A DNA stretch of 64,000 bases from Acinetobacter sp. WCHAc010034 (GTDB taxonomy: Bacteria > Pseudomonadota > Gammaproteobacteria > Pseudomonadales > Moraxellaceae): the NCBI RefSeq assembly GCF_001696615.3, contig NZ_CP032279.1:1612001-1676000 (forward strand), written 5' to 3'. Numbering within the stretch: the stretch's first letter is position 1; every line of letters begins with the position of its first letter. The position numbers and the translations under genes were made by a program. Under the pieces are notes generated by a model. The model did not search any database. It saw only the letters and a program-made list of their open reading frames with translations, and was not told where the DNA came from. Of this stretch, positions 54,891 through 63,289 are shown one piece after another.

Positions 54891-56744
54891 TCAGCCGAAA
54901 TAATGCGAAGCAATTTGATAGGTCAGGAAAGACATCAAATACGCCAAGCCGAACAGGTACACGGTCATAAAGCCCACAGTTTTCCATGAGCCGGTTTCAC
55001 GCTTCACGGTGGCCAGCGTAGCCAGGCAGTGCGGCGCATAAATAAACCATACCAGCAGCGACAGCCCGGTCGCGAAGGACCAGCCCAAGTCTCCGCTGCT
55101 GATTAAGGTGGACAGGCCTTGCGCGACCGCGTCATCATCGGCTGCCGACAAGGCATATACCGTGCCCAGCGCCGCCACCACCACTTCACGGGCAGCCATG
55201 GCGGGAATCAGCGCGATGCAGATCTGCCAGTTGAAGCCCAGCGGGGCAAAAATCGGCTGCATTACATGGCCCAGCATGCCGGCAAAGGAATAATCAATGG
55301 CCGGCAGCGTGGCGCCTTCCGGTGGCTGCGGGAAAGTGCACAGGAACCACAGCAGAATCGACAGCGCGAAGATAATGCCACCGACGCGCTTTAAGAAAAT
55401 CTTGGCGCGGTCCAGCAGGCCAATCCAGACGCTTTTCACGTCCGGAAAGCGGTAGCTTGGCAATTCCATCAGCAGCATATGCTGGGATTTGTCTTTCTGA
55501 AAGAATTTCAGCACGAAGGACACCGCCAGCGCGCTGAGAATGCCCGCCATATACAGGCCGAACAGCACCAAGCCCTGCAGGTTGAACAGGCCCCAGACCA
55601 TTTTTTCCGGAATAAAGGCCGCAATCAGCAGCGCATACACCGGCAGGCGCGCGGAGCAGGTCATCAACGGCGCGACAAAAATCGTGGTCAAGCGGTCGCG
55701 CGGATCACTGATGCTGCGGGTCGCCATAATGCCCGGAATAGCGCAGGCAAAGCTGGACAGCAGCGGAATAAAGGCGCGCCCGCTGAGGCCAGCTTTAAAC
55801 ATCAGCTTGTCCAGCAGGAAAGCCGCGCGCGGCAGGTAGCCCGACTCTTCCAGAACCAGAATAAAGAAGAACAGAATCAGAATCTGCGGCAGGAACACCA
55901 CCACGCCGCCGGCGCCGGCAATAATCCCGTCCACAATCAGGCTGTTGAGGAGCGGATGCGAAATATGCGGGCCAAGAAATTCGCCCAGCCAGCCAAAGAA
56001 GCCTTCAATGCCGTCCATAAACGGCGCTGCCCAGGCAAATACCGCCTGAAAGATCACGAACATCATCAGCGCAAGGCTGACTAAACCCAGCACCGGATGC
56101 AGAAAAATCTTATCCAGAAAATCGGAGCGCTTGTCTTCCTGATCGGCAAAATGCACCACATCATGCAGCAGGGCCGCAACTTTCTGGTGACTATCGCCCG
56201 TCAGGCCGCTGAGTTCGGTATGCGGCGCCGAATACTTGCCCTGATCCAGCGCATTCATCAGATTTTCAATGCCTGAGTTGCGCACCGCAACCGTTTCCAC
56301 CACCGGAATGCCGAGGCGCTCCGAGAGTTTCTGGGTATTGATCTGCATGCCGCGGCGGCGCGCTTCGTCCATCATATTCAGCACCAGCAGAATGGGACGG
56401 CCCAGCGCAATCATTTCCAGAACCAGGCCCAGATGGAGCTTTAAATTGGTGGCGTCAACAACGCACAGGAAGGCGTCCTGGCTGCCTTCATCAGCAATTT
56501 TTCCCTGCACCACGTCGCGGGTAATCGCTTCATCCGGACTGGTGGCGTCCAGGCTGTAGGTGCCGGGCAGATCCAGCACGCGCACGGCTTTGCCGGACGG
56601 CAGGCTGAAGCTGCCGACTTTGCGCTCCACCGTGACCCCGGCATAGTTGGCCACTTTTTGGCGCGTGCCGGTTAAATGGTTGAATAATGATGTTTTACCG
56701 CAGTTAGGATTACCGACTAGGGCAATACGCAGCGCCTCAGTCAT
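54891..56744 (-). CDS. feoB: Ferrous iron transporter FeoB
   Basis: Inner-membrane Fe(II) transporter driven or gated by its cytosolic G protein domain. 617 residues, shorter than E. coli FeoB (773). G motifs: GNPNCGKTSLFNHLTG at 11-26, DLPGTYSL (G3), NMMDEA (G4). Then the gate regions LILFFFILVLEESGYLPRAAFLLDKLM (residues ~290-316) and SFACAIPGIMATRSI, with the family GCP-like cysteine. The NUDIX-like linker is short. It overlaps feoA by four bases. Confidence 0.95.
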   Translation of the reverse strand: MTEALRIALVGNPNCGKTSLFNHLTGTRQKVANYAGVTVERKVGSFSLPSGKAVRVLDLPGTYSLDATSPDEAITRDVVQGKIADEGSQDAFLCVVDATNLKLHLGLVLEMIALGRPILLVLNMMDEARRRGMQINTQKLSERLGIPVVETVAVRNSGIENLMNALDQGKYSAPHTELSGLTGDSHQKVAALLHDVVHFADQEDKRSDFLDKIFLHPVLGLVSLALMMFVIFQAVFAWAAPFMDGIEGFFGWLGEFLGPHISHPLLNSLIVDGIIAGAGGVVVFLPQILILFFFILVLEESGYLPRAAFLLDKLMFKAGLSGRAFIPLLSSFACAIPGIMATRSISDPRDRLTTIFVAPLMTCSARLPVYALLIAAFIPEKMVWGLFNLQGLVLFGLYMAGILSALAVSFVLKFFQKDKSQHMLLMELPSYRFPDVKSVWIGLLDRAKIFLKRVGGIIFALSILLWFLCTFPQPPEGATLPAIDYSFAGMLGHVMQPIFAPLGFNWQICIALIPAMAAREVVVAALGTVYALSAADDDAVAQGLSTLISSGDLGWSFATGLSLLVWFIYAPHCLATLATVKRETGSWKTVGFMTVYLFGLAYLMSFLTYQIASHYFG

Positions 56745-56998
56745 GCCGGTGCTCCTTCTATTTCTATTTTTTCAGCTTCGGTTTTGCGCAGCGCGAAACG
56801 GGTAAAGCCGATTTGAATTAAAATCGGATCGCCGCCAAAAATGCCTTTGGTAATCACCTGCACTTCTGTACCTGGTATAAAGCCCAATGTTTCCAAACGG
56901 CTCGCCACAATATCAGCCTGGGAGTTTTGGCCATTCTGGATGCGGTGCACCTTTTGAATGATGGCTGACTGCTTGACTTTTAAATCAGATAAACGCAC
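56741..56998 (-). CDS. feoA: Ferrous iron transport protein FeoA
   Basis: 85-residue SH3-fold partner of FeoB. Family pattern: RLSDLKVKQSAIIQKVH, RLETLGFIPGTEVQVI, GDPILIQIGFTRFALRKTEAEKI. Its ATGA overlap with feoB shows coupling. The region upstream contains Fur-like sequences. Confidence 0.93.
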   Translation of the reverse strand: MRLSDLKVKQSAIIQKVHRIQNGQNSQADIVASRLETLGFIPGTEVQVITKGIFGGDPILIQIGFTRFALRKTEAEKIEIEGAPA

Positions 56999-57039
56999 GC
57001 ACCTAATCCTAAAAACTTTTATTAAACATTATACAGGCA

Positions 57040-57082
57040 AATGAGAATAATTACCAAATCAGGTTTGATTTCAATTCTCATT
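57040..57082. promoter_or_regulatory. Paired Fur-like sites upstream of feoA
   Basis: GAGAATAATTACC (57043-57055) fits the Fur core GATAATnATTATC at 10 of 12 positions. AATGAGAAT (57040-57048) recurs inverted as ATTCTCATT (57074-57082). Placed 42 bp before feoA, they suit repression by Fur with iron; xerD on the other side starts 92 bp away. Confidence 0.65.
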
Positions 57083-57173
57083 CCCCGCCTGCGCATCGAC
57101 AGGCCGGGCAAATTGATTTACATTGCATTCAGCCTGAATTTCCCTGGGCTGAGCGGATAAAGTTGAAGATTGC

Positions 57174-58091
57174 ATGCTGAATAAAAAGCCCCGTGTCCCG
57201 GCCCCAGTCGCCATTCCTGAACAGCTGAGCTTCCTGCAGGGCTTCCGCGACTACCTGATTGCGCAGACCGTCAGCCCGCATACGCGCAATGCCTATTTAT
57301 CTGATTTAATTCAATGCAGTGAATGCTGCGCCCAGCCCCTGCCGGCATGGGGCAGCGATGACGTTTCCGATGCGCTTCTGGCGCTGACCAAGCAGGGCAA
57401 AAGCCCGCGCTCAATCGCCCGCGCGCTGTCCGCGCTGCGCTCCTTCTTTAAATTCCTGCGCGAACAGAAGCTGCGCAGCGACAACCCGGTCAGCGCGCAT
57501 AAAACCCCAAAGCTGGGGCGCGCCCTGCCCAAGGACCTGTCCGAAGCGGACGTCGAAGCGCTGATTCATGCGCCGGACATCAGCACCGCGCTGGGCCTGC
57601 GCGACCGCGCCATGCTGGAAGTGCTGTACGCCTGCGGGCTGCGGGTTACGGAGCTGCTGAGCCTGCGCCTGGAGCTGATCAACCTGAAGCAGGGCTATTT
57701 GCGCATTGTCGGCAAAGGCAATAAAGAGCGCCTGGTGCCTTTGGGGCAGATGGCCCGCGAATGGGTTGAAAAATATTTAACCGAAGGCCGCGCTGCCCTG
57801 TATAAGACCTCGACCGACTACCTCTTCCTGACCCAGCGCGGCGGGGTCATGAGCCGGCAGAACTTCTGGTACGCCATTAAGCGCTATGCGCTGCAGGCCG
57901 GCATCCAGGCGGAGCTGTCGCCGCACACCTTAAGGCATGCCTTCGCCACACATTTGCTGAATCACGGCGCGGACTTGCGCGTAGTGCAGATGCTGCTGGG
58001 GCACAGCGACCTGTCGACCACGCAAATTTACACCCATGTGGCGCAGGTGCGCATGCAGCAGCTGCACGCCGCCCATCATCCGCGCGCTTAA
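57174..58091 (+). CDS. xerD: Site-specific tyrosine recombinase XerD
   Basis: Partner of XerC in resolving chromosome dimers at dif. 305 residues. The catalytic set is complete: Arg157 (YACGLRVTELL), Lys181 (VGKGNKERLVPLG), His251 and Arg254 (SPHTLRHAFATHLLNHG), His277 (LGHSDLSTTQ) and Tyr286 (IYTH). The RVVQMLLGHSDLSTTQIYTHVA and HHPRA endings point to XerD rather than XerC. dsbC follows, as in E. coli xerD-dsbC. This is a housekeeping enzyme, not an integrase. Confidence 0.94.
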   Translation: MLNKKPRVPAPVAIPEQLSFLQGFRDYLIAQTVSPHTRNAYLSDLIQCSECCAQPLPAWGSDDVSDALLALTKQGKSPRSIARALSALRSFFKFLREQKLRSDNPVSAHKTPKLGRALPKDLSEADVEALIHAPDISTALGLRDRAMLEVLYACGLRVTELLSLRLELINLKQGYLRIVGKGNKERLVPLGQMAREWVEKYLTEGRAALYKTSTDYLFLTQRGGVMSRQNFWYAIKRYALQAGIQAELSPHTLRHAFATHLLNHGADLRVVQMLLGHSDLSTTQIYTHVAQVRMQQLHAAHHPRA

Positions 58092-58187
58092 CGGCGCTAA
58101 ATCCCGGATTAAGAAGTTTTATCGCCCCGGCTTTTTTTTGCTATGCTAACCCACCAGTTTTATAAAGCTAAAAGAAAAGGGTTGTTT

Positions 58188-59003
58188 ATGCGATTTACCC
58201 GTTCACATATTTTTACCGCATGCGCGCTTGCTGCCGGGCTGAGCCTCAGCGCCTGCTCCAAATCCAATAATGATGCAGAAAAACAGGCGCCGCTGACCGC
58301 CAGCGCGCCGGCAACGGGAGAAGCCTCCACCCTTTCTGAGCGCAATGCGCTGCAGCGCCTGACCGCCACGCTGCAGGACGGCCTGAAAAAAGCCAACATC
58401 AGCGCCAAAATTGTTGACGTGAAGCCAACCGAAGTGCCGAACCTGTACTGGGTCAGCCTTGACGGCATGTCTTCGGTCTATGCCACTTCAGACGGCAAAT
58501 ACATCCTGCAGGGCGAAATCGTGCGCCTGGGCGGCAAAGAGCTGTACAACGTCAGCCAGAACCTGCAGGCCGCCAGCAACAAGAAAATCTTTGAGCAGCT
58601 GAAAGCCGAAGACCTGCTGATTTACAAAGCGCAGGGCAAAACCAAGCATGTGGTGTATGTGTTTACCGACGTCAGCTGCCCTTACTGCCATAAGCTGCAT
58701 GAGCATATGGATGAAATCACCGGCAAAGGCGTTGAAGTGCGCTATATCGCCTGGCCGCGCGGCGAGCAGCATATTCCAATGATGGAAGCCATCTGGTGCA
58801 GCGCCGACCGCAAGGAAGCCTTCAGCAAAGGCATTGCCGGCGAACAGATCGCGCCTGCATCCTGCAAGAACCCGGTGCGCAGCATGTATGAAATGGGGCT
58901 GAATATCGGCGTCAACGGCACGCCTGCCATCTACAGCGCTGACGGGGTTTACCTGGGCGGCTACATGGAGCCTGGCGATTTGCTGGAACGCTTAAATAAA
59001 TAA
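58188..59003 (+). CDS. dsbC: Disulfide isomerase DsbC, predicted lipoprotein
   Basis: Periplasmic thiol-disulfide isomerase. 271 residues. Unlike soluble E. coli DsbC, its signal sequence ends in a lipobox LSAC (Cys23), followed by SKSNN, so the protein is probably membrane-anchored (inference). The dimerisation domain (~55-115) is followed by a linker helix and a thioredoxin fold with active site CPYC at 164-167 (FTDVSCPYCHKLHEHM) and the cis-Pro loop VNGTPAIY. A second cysteine pair (WCSADR...SCKNP) matches the structural disulfide. ATG 58188 has AAAGGG upstream; an in-frame ATG 45 bp earlier would spoil the signal peptide. Confidence 0.92.
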   Translation: MRFTRSHIFTACALAAGLSLSACSKSNNDAEKQAPLTASAPATGEASTLSERNALQRLTATLQDGLKKANISAKIVDVKPTEVPNLYWVSLDGMSSVYATSDGKYILQGEIVRLGGKELYNVSQNLQAASNKKIFEQLKAEDLLIYKAQGKTKHVVYVFTDVSCPYCHKLHEHMDEITGKGVEVRYIAWPRGEQHIPMMEAIWCSADRKEAFSKGIAGEQIAPASCKNPVRSMYEMGLNIGVNGTPAIYSADGVYLGGYMEPGDLLERLNK

Positions 59004-59127
59004 TTTTTATTGATTAAATTACTGTTTTTTATAGATAGCGATAAAGTTGTGAATCTCCTAGAGTCATGGCATTTTTTTAGCTATGATCTAGGCTGGCTTA
59101 AAGTTGATGAATATTATGGAGTGTGAC

Positions 59128-60432
59128 GTGAAACCAGTTCGCCTGGCAATCCTCGGTCTTGGTACTGTGGGTGGTGGTGCCCTTAAACTATTAAAAGAAA
59201 ATGCTGCTGAGATTAAACGTCGCACCGGTCGTGAAATTCAAATTACCCATGTCGGCACGCGCCGCCCGCGTCCAGACCTTGATCTTCCGGCATCGGTAAA
59301 GCAGAGCGCTGACTTGATGTCGATTGTGCGTCAGCCGGACGTCGATGTGGTGGTGGAAGTCATGGGCGGCATTCATCCCGCTTATGACGTCATCATGGAA
59401 GCGATCAGGCACGGCAAGCAGGTGGTTACTGCCAACAAGGCGCTGCTGGCGGAGCACGGCAACGAGCTGTTCAAAGCGGCCGATGACCACAAGGTGCAGA
59501 TCGCCTATGAAGCGGCGGTGGCCGGCGGCATCCCGATTATTAAAGTCATGCGCGAAGGCCTGGCTGCCAACCGCATTGACTGGCTGGCCGGCATCATCAA
59601 CGGCACAGGCAACTTCATTCTGACCGAAATGCGTGAAAAAGGCCGCGCTTTTGCCGATGTGCTGAAAGAAGCGCAGGAGCTGGGCTATGCCGAAGCTGAT
59701 CCGACTTTTGACGTCGAAGGCATTGACGCAGCCCACAAGCTGACGCTGCTGGCATCGATCGCATTCGGCATTCCGCTGCAGTTTGACAAAGTCTTCACCG
59801 AAGGCATCAGCAAGATTGCCGCGCAGGACGTGAAATACGCCGAAGATCTCGGCTTCCGCATCAAGCATCTCGGCATTGCGCGCCGCGCCGCCAAAGGCAT
59901 TGAGCTGCGCGTTCATCCGACCCTGATCCCTGAAGACCAGCTGATCGCCAATGTCAACGGCGTAAAAAATGCGGTGCTGGTGCAGGCCAATGCCGTCGGC
60001 CCGACGCTGTACTACGGCGCAGGCGCAGGCGCAGGCCCGACCGCTTCCGCAGTGATTGCCGATGTGGTGGATATTGTCCGCGACATCTCCTATACCGAAG
60101 ACGGCGCAGGCACCATTCCGCAGCTGGCTTTCGAAGCTTTGGCGGACTTGCCGATCCTGCCGCGCGAAGAAATGACCACAGGCTACTACATCCGCATCAA
60201 CGCTGAAGACCAAACCGGCGTTCTGGCCGATGTCACTACAATTCTAAGCCGCGCCGGCATCAGCATTGACGCCATCATGCAGCAGCCGCGCCTGAAAGAC
60301 CTTATTCCAATCGTGATTCTGACCGACCCTGTCGTGGAATCAAAAATGGATGAAGCGCTCGCGCAAATTCAGGCCTTGCCGGTCATTCATGGCGAGATTG
60401 TGCGAATTCGTTTAGAATCGCTGGATAATTAA
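59128..60432 (+). CDS. hom: Homoserine dehydrogenase
   Basis: Reduces aspartate semialdehyde to homoserine, the branch to threonine and methionine. 434 residues. NAD(P) loop LAILGLGTVGGG at the N-terminus, catalytic domain with VEVMGGIHPA, NKALLAEHG, AAVAGGIPIIKVMREGL, GIINGTGNFILTEM and GYAEADPTFDVEGIDAAHKLTLLA, and a C-terminal ACT domain (IRINAEDQTGVLADVTTILSRAGI) for feedback by threonine. GTG at 59128 has GGAG six bases upstream and gives the usual MKPVRLAILG start. thrC follows; aspartokinase is separate. Confidence 0.95.
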   Translation: MKPVRLAILGLGTVGGGALKLLKENAAEIKRRTGREIQITHVGTRRPRPDLDLPASVKQSADLMSIVRQPDVDVVVEVMGGIHPAYDVIMEAIRHGKQVVTANKALLAEHGNELFKAADDHKVQIAYEAAVAGGIPIIKVMREGLAANRIDWLAGIINGTGNFILTEMREKGRAFADVLKEAQELGYAEADPTFDVEGIDAAHKLTLLASIAFGIPLQFDKVFTEGISKIAAQDVKYAEDLGFRIKHLGIARRAAKGIELRVHPTLIPEDQLIANVNGVKNAVLVQANAVGPTLYYGAGAGAGPTASAVIADVVDIVRDISYTEDGAGTIPQLAFEALADLPILPREEMTTGYYIRINAEDQTGVLADVTTILSRAGISIDAIMQQPRLKDLIPIVILTDPVVESKMDEALAQIQALPVIHGEIVRIRLESLDN

Positions 60433-60494
60433 CCGGGCCGAGGGGAGCCGGCAACGCCCCCTCGCCAAGCTCTACACACCATTGGAACATCATC

Positions 60495-61637
60495 ATGTCG
60501 AATGCCAATCGTTATACTGGTTTAGTTGACCGTTACCGCGACCGTTTACCTGTATCTGCAACTACCCGCGCAATTTCCTTAGGCGAAGGCAACACGCCGC
60601 TGATTAAGCTTGAGAACATTCCGCGCATTATTGGTAAAGACGTTGAAATTTATGTGAAGTACGAGGGCTTGAACCCGACGGGCTCATTTAAAGACCGCGG
60701 CATGACTATGGCGGTGACCAAAGCGGTTGAAGAAGGCTCTAAAGCCATCATCTGCGCGTCTACAGGCAACACCTCGGCCGCTGCCGCTGCCTATGCAGCC
60801 CGCGCCGGCATTAAAGCCTTTGTGCTGATTCCGGAAGGCAAAATCGCCATGGGCAAAATGGCGCAGGCGATGATGTACGGCGCAATCACCATGCAGATCC
60901 GCGGCAACTTTGACGACGGCATGCGCCTGGTGAAGGAAGTCGCAGATCAGGCGCCGGTGACGATTGTCAACTCAATCAACCCTTACCGCCTGCAGGGCCA
61001 GAAAACCATTGCTTACGAAATCGTCGAAGCTTTAGGCCGCGCGCCGGACTACCACTGCCTTCCGGTCGGCAACGCCGGCAACATCACGGCGCACTGGATG
61101 GGCTATACCGAAGCGGTCGCCAACCAGCCTAAAGATCAGTTTGAGCAGGTGGTTTATGACGCTGAAACAGATCAGTTCACCGGCCCTAAACCGGCTGGCC
61201 TGCCAGTCATGGCCGGCTATCAGGCAGCGGGCGCAGCGCCGTTCCTGCGCGGCGGCCCAGTGGCAAATCCGGAAACCGTAGCGACCGCAATCCGCATCGG
61301 CAACCCGCAAAGCTGGAACCATGCCAAAGCCGTGGTGCGCGACTCTAAAGGCTGGTTTGATGAACTGACCGATGCTGAAATTCTGGACGCGCAGCGCCTG
61401 CTGTCGATGTACGAAGGCGTATTCGTAGAGCCGGCTTCGGCAGCTTCTGTCGGCGGCGCAATCCGCGACATTAAAGCCGGCAAAATTGCTGAAGGTTCTG
61501 TGATTGTCTGCACAGTAACCGGCAACGGCCTGAAAGACCCGGACACCGCCATCAAGCAGTGCCAGGACGCGGTAATGCTGTCAATTGACGCAACCATGGA
61601 TCAGGTCAAAGACTCAATTCTGTCCAATATGCAGTAA
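60495..61637 (+). CDS. thrC: Threonine synthase
   Basis: PLP enzyme converting O-phosphohomoserine to threonine. 380 residues, the shorter class of the family. Cofactor lysine is Lys66 in NPTGSFKDRGMTMAV, the phosphate-binding loop GNAGNITAHWMGY and STGNTSAAAAAYA are present. In the 62-bp gap from hom there is a GC hairpin CGAGGGG/CCCCTCG (60439-60464) without T run, so the pair is probably one transcript. Confidence 0.95.
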   Translation: MSNANRYTGLVDRYRDRLPVSATTRAISLGEGNTPLIKLENIPRIIGKDVEIYVKYEGLNPTGSFKDRGMTMAVTKAVEEGSKAIICASTGNTSAAAAAYAARAGIKAFVLIPEGKIAMGKMAQAMMYGAITMQIRGNFDDGMRLVKEVADQAPVTIVNSINPYRLQGQKTIAYEIVEALGRAPDYHCLPVGNAGNITAHWMGYTEAVANQPKDQFEQVVYDAETDQFTGPKPAGLPVMAGYQAAGAAPFLRGGPVANPETVATAIRIGNPQSWNHAKAVVRDSKGWFDELTDAEILDAQRLLSMYEGVFVEPASAASVGGAIRDIKAGKIAEGSVIVCTVTGNGLKDPDTAIKQCQDAVMLSIDATMDQVKDSILSNMQ

Positions 61638-61654
61638 CCGCGCTGCATAAATGA

Positions 61655-61690
61655 AAAAAACCAGCTGCCTCGGCAGCTGGTTTTTTTTGG
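61655..61690. terminator. Terminator after thrC
   Basis: CCAGCTGC / GCAGCTGG with loop CTCG, seven A before and eight T after. Also suits the converging hypothetical gene. Confidence 0.92.
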
Positions 61691-61709
61691 CTAGAACACA
61701 TGCGCAAGA

Positions 61710-62480
61710 CTATTCATAATCTTCCTCATAGCTGTACAGTTTGGCCAGCTCTTTTTCAAGGCGCTGGATTTCTTCCAGCCCGATTTCCTTAATTTCGAAC
61801 AGCGGCTGCTTAAGCAGGGCGTTGACCGCATATAAAGCCTCATCTTCCCAGGCGCCAATGTACAGCGCCTGCTTCTGTTCATCGTAGCCCAGCCCGCCCT
61901 GCGCAGCGACTAGCGCTTTCAGCAGCCCAGGCTGGCTTGACAACTCCTCGAATGAGCCCTGCAGGGCAATTTCCGAATGGCCGTAGTCCGCAAAAATATG
62001 CCCTACTTTGCCTTTCAGCTGTTCCGGATCTTCCGCATAGATCAGGCCGGCAAAAAACTCATCATGCTCTTCAGCCCACTGCTGCGTCTTCACAGACCAT
62101 AGGCCATAGAACTTCGCTTCATGCTCAAACTGCACCAGCTGGAATTTCTGCATTTCAGCGCGCTGAACAAATGCAAAAGTGTCTTCATCGCTCAGGCTTT
62201 CAGGCAGCTCATCGCGGGAAAGCTCGCCATTTTCATAAATATGCGCGCCGCAGCGTGAAAAAACAAAATCGTCCAAAGCCTGCAGCTCTTTTTCACTGGC
62301 GTCAAATAAAGACTCCACTTCATGCAGGGCGAAATCGCGCGCGCTGTGAATTTCAAGCCGCTTATAGGCCTCATCGGCGGCAGCCTGATTGTCAAAAACA
62401 TTGGCAATCCGGTTCCCCATAACATAAAACACTTCATCGTTATAGCCGAAGTATTTGGCGCGGATTACATAAACTGTCAT
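61710..62480 (-). CDS. Conserved hypothetical acidic protein
   Basis: 256 residues, no signal peptide or membrane segment. It begins TVYVIRAKYFGYNDEVFYVMGNRIANVFDNQAAADEAYKRLEI (residues 3-45), which reads as a small alpha-beta domain typical of conserved Acinetobacter hypotheticals. Strongly acidic, many Glu/Asp/Ala, two Phe/Tyr-rich strands (ALYIGAWEDEALYAVNALLKQPLFEI). ATG 62480 is preceded by AAGGGGATTTTTG. No family recognised. Same strand as the DUF6915 gene 42 bp upstream, possible operon. Confidence 0.75.
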   Translation of the reverse strand: MTVYVIRAKYFGYNDEVFYVMGNRIANVFDNQAAADEAYKRLEIHSARDFALHEVESLFDASEKELQALDDFVFSRCGAHIYENGELSRDELPESLSDEDTFAFVQRAEMQKFQLVQFEHEAKFYGLWSVKTQQWAEEHDEFFAGLIYAEDPEQLKGKVGHIFADYGHSEIALQGSFEELSSQPGLLKALVAAQGGLGYDEQKQALYIGAWEDEALYAVNALLKQPLFEIKEIGLEEIQRLEKELAKLYSYEEDYE

Positions 62481-62522
62481 CAAAAATCCCCTTTTTTGTC
62501 GTTGTTCGCTGTTAATTAAATG

Positions 62523-63173
62523 TTAAGCGCCCTGCCTGCGCTGCTGCAGGGCCTGGGCGCTGGCTGGAATCGCCATCCCGTTATCCATCCACAGTTCAAA
62601 GCGCATGGCGTTGAAAAAATCGGCCGGGCTGCAGGCGACATTCTGCAGCCGGAGCGGATGCCCCAGGCGCGGCAGAATGTCGCCGATAAACCAGCTGTTA
62701 TGGGTCAGCAGCAGGGAATGCAGCTTGCCTGTCAGCGCCAGCGGCGAAAGCAGCAGCTGCGATATGGCCGGATCCTGCGAATAATGCTGATGCAGCTGCT
62801 CCACATGCCGCTCGAAGTCCGGCGGCAGCAGCCTGATGTCAATGGCGCTGACAAAATCGTTCAGTGTCGGAATAAAGCGCTGCTGGTAGTCCACCAGCAG
62901 ATGGTCGCGCTCGCACAGATCCTTGACATCAACCGACTTGCCCGCGCTGTTCTGCAGGCTGTGCCCGAATACAGGGATCACCGCCACATTCACCCCCCAC
63001 AGGGTATGCAGAATCCGGTGCCGCGCATCGCTGCACAGGCTTTTGGTGCTGTCAATAAATGCATGTATTTCATAATAGTCTTCGGGCTCGCCGCCCCAGC
63101 GCTTGGCGGAAATCCGCGCATGCTGCATTGCATTCATAAGCGCCATGCCGTCATTTTTGTTGTGGCTTAACAT
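62523..63173 (-). CDS. DUF6915-like protein
   Basis: 216 residues. The N-terminal ~120 residues match what I recall of DUF6915: ISAKRWGGEPEDYYEIHAFIDSTK (residues 21-44), DARHRILHTLWGV, FGHSLQNSAGKSVDVKDLCERDHLLVDYQQRFIPTL. Several His and Asp residues are conserved in that family. The C-terminal ~90 residues (LLTHNSWFIGDILPRLGHPLR ...) are not covered by that comparison. Function unknown. It lies upstream of the acidic hypothetical gene. Confidence 0.65.
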   Translation of the reverse strand: MLSHNKNDGMALMNAMQHARISAKRWGGEPEDYYEIHAFIDSTKSLCSDARHRILHTLWGVNVAVIPVFGHSLQNSAGKSVDVKDLCERDHLLVDYQQRFIPTLNDFVSAIDIRLLPPDFERHVEQLHQHYSQDPAISQLLLSPLALTGKLHSLLLTHNSWFIGDILPRLGHPLRLQNVACSPADFFNAMRFELWMDNGMAIPASAQALQQRRQGA

Positions 63174-63247
63174 TAGCCTATTTCCAGCGGAAAAACGACT
63201 GGAATTTATTCATCCGCGACAAGCTGCGCCGCTTTAATTCAGGCATA

Positions 63248-63276
63248 AAAAAACTCTTCATATCGAAGAGTTTTTT
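63248..63276. terminator. Terminator after pbpG
   Basis: AAAAAACTCTTC (63248-63259), loop ATATC, GAAGAGTTTTTT (63265-63276). Confidence 0.92.
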
Positions 63277-63289
63277 CAGACCGCTGCGC

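Noticed and set aside
57174..58091. Phage or island integrase
   Set aside because: Sequence blocks and the dsbC neighbour identify housekeeping XerD; no attachment repeats or phage genes are visible.
58104..58139. Terminator between xerD and dsbC
   Set aside because: An eight-T run is present but the preceding sequence forms only weak pairs (CCGG/CCGG), so I could not support a proper stem.
60439..60464. Possible terminator or threonine attenuator between hom and thrC
   Set aside because: GC hairpin lacks a T run and there is no leader peptide rich in Thr or Ile; hom and thrC are more likely co-transcribed.
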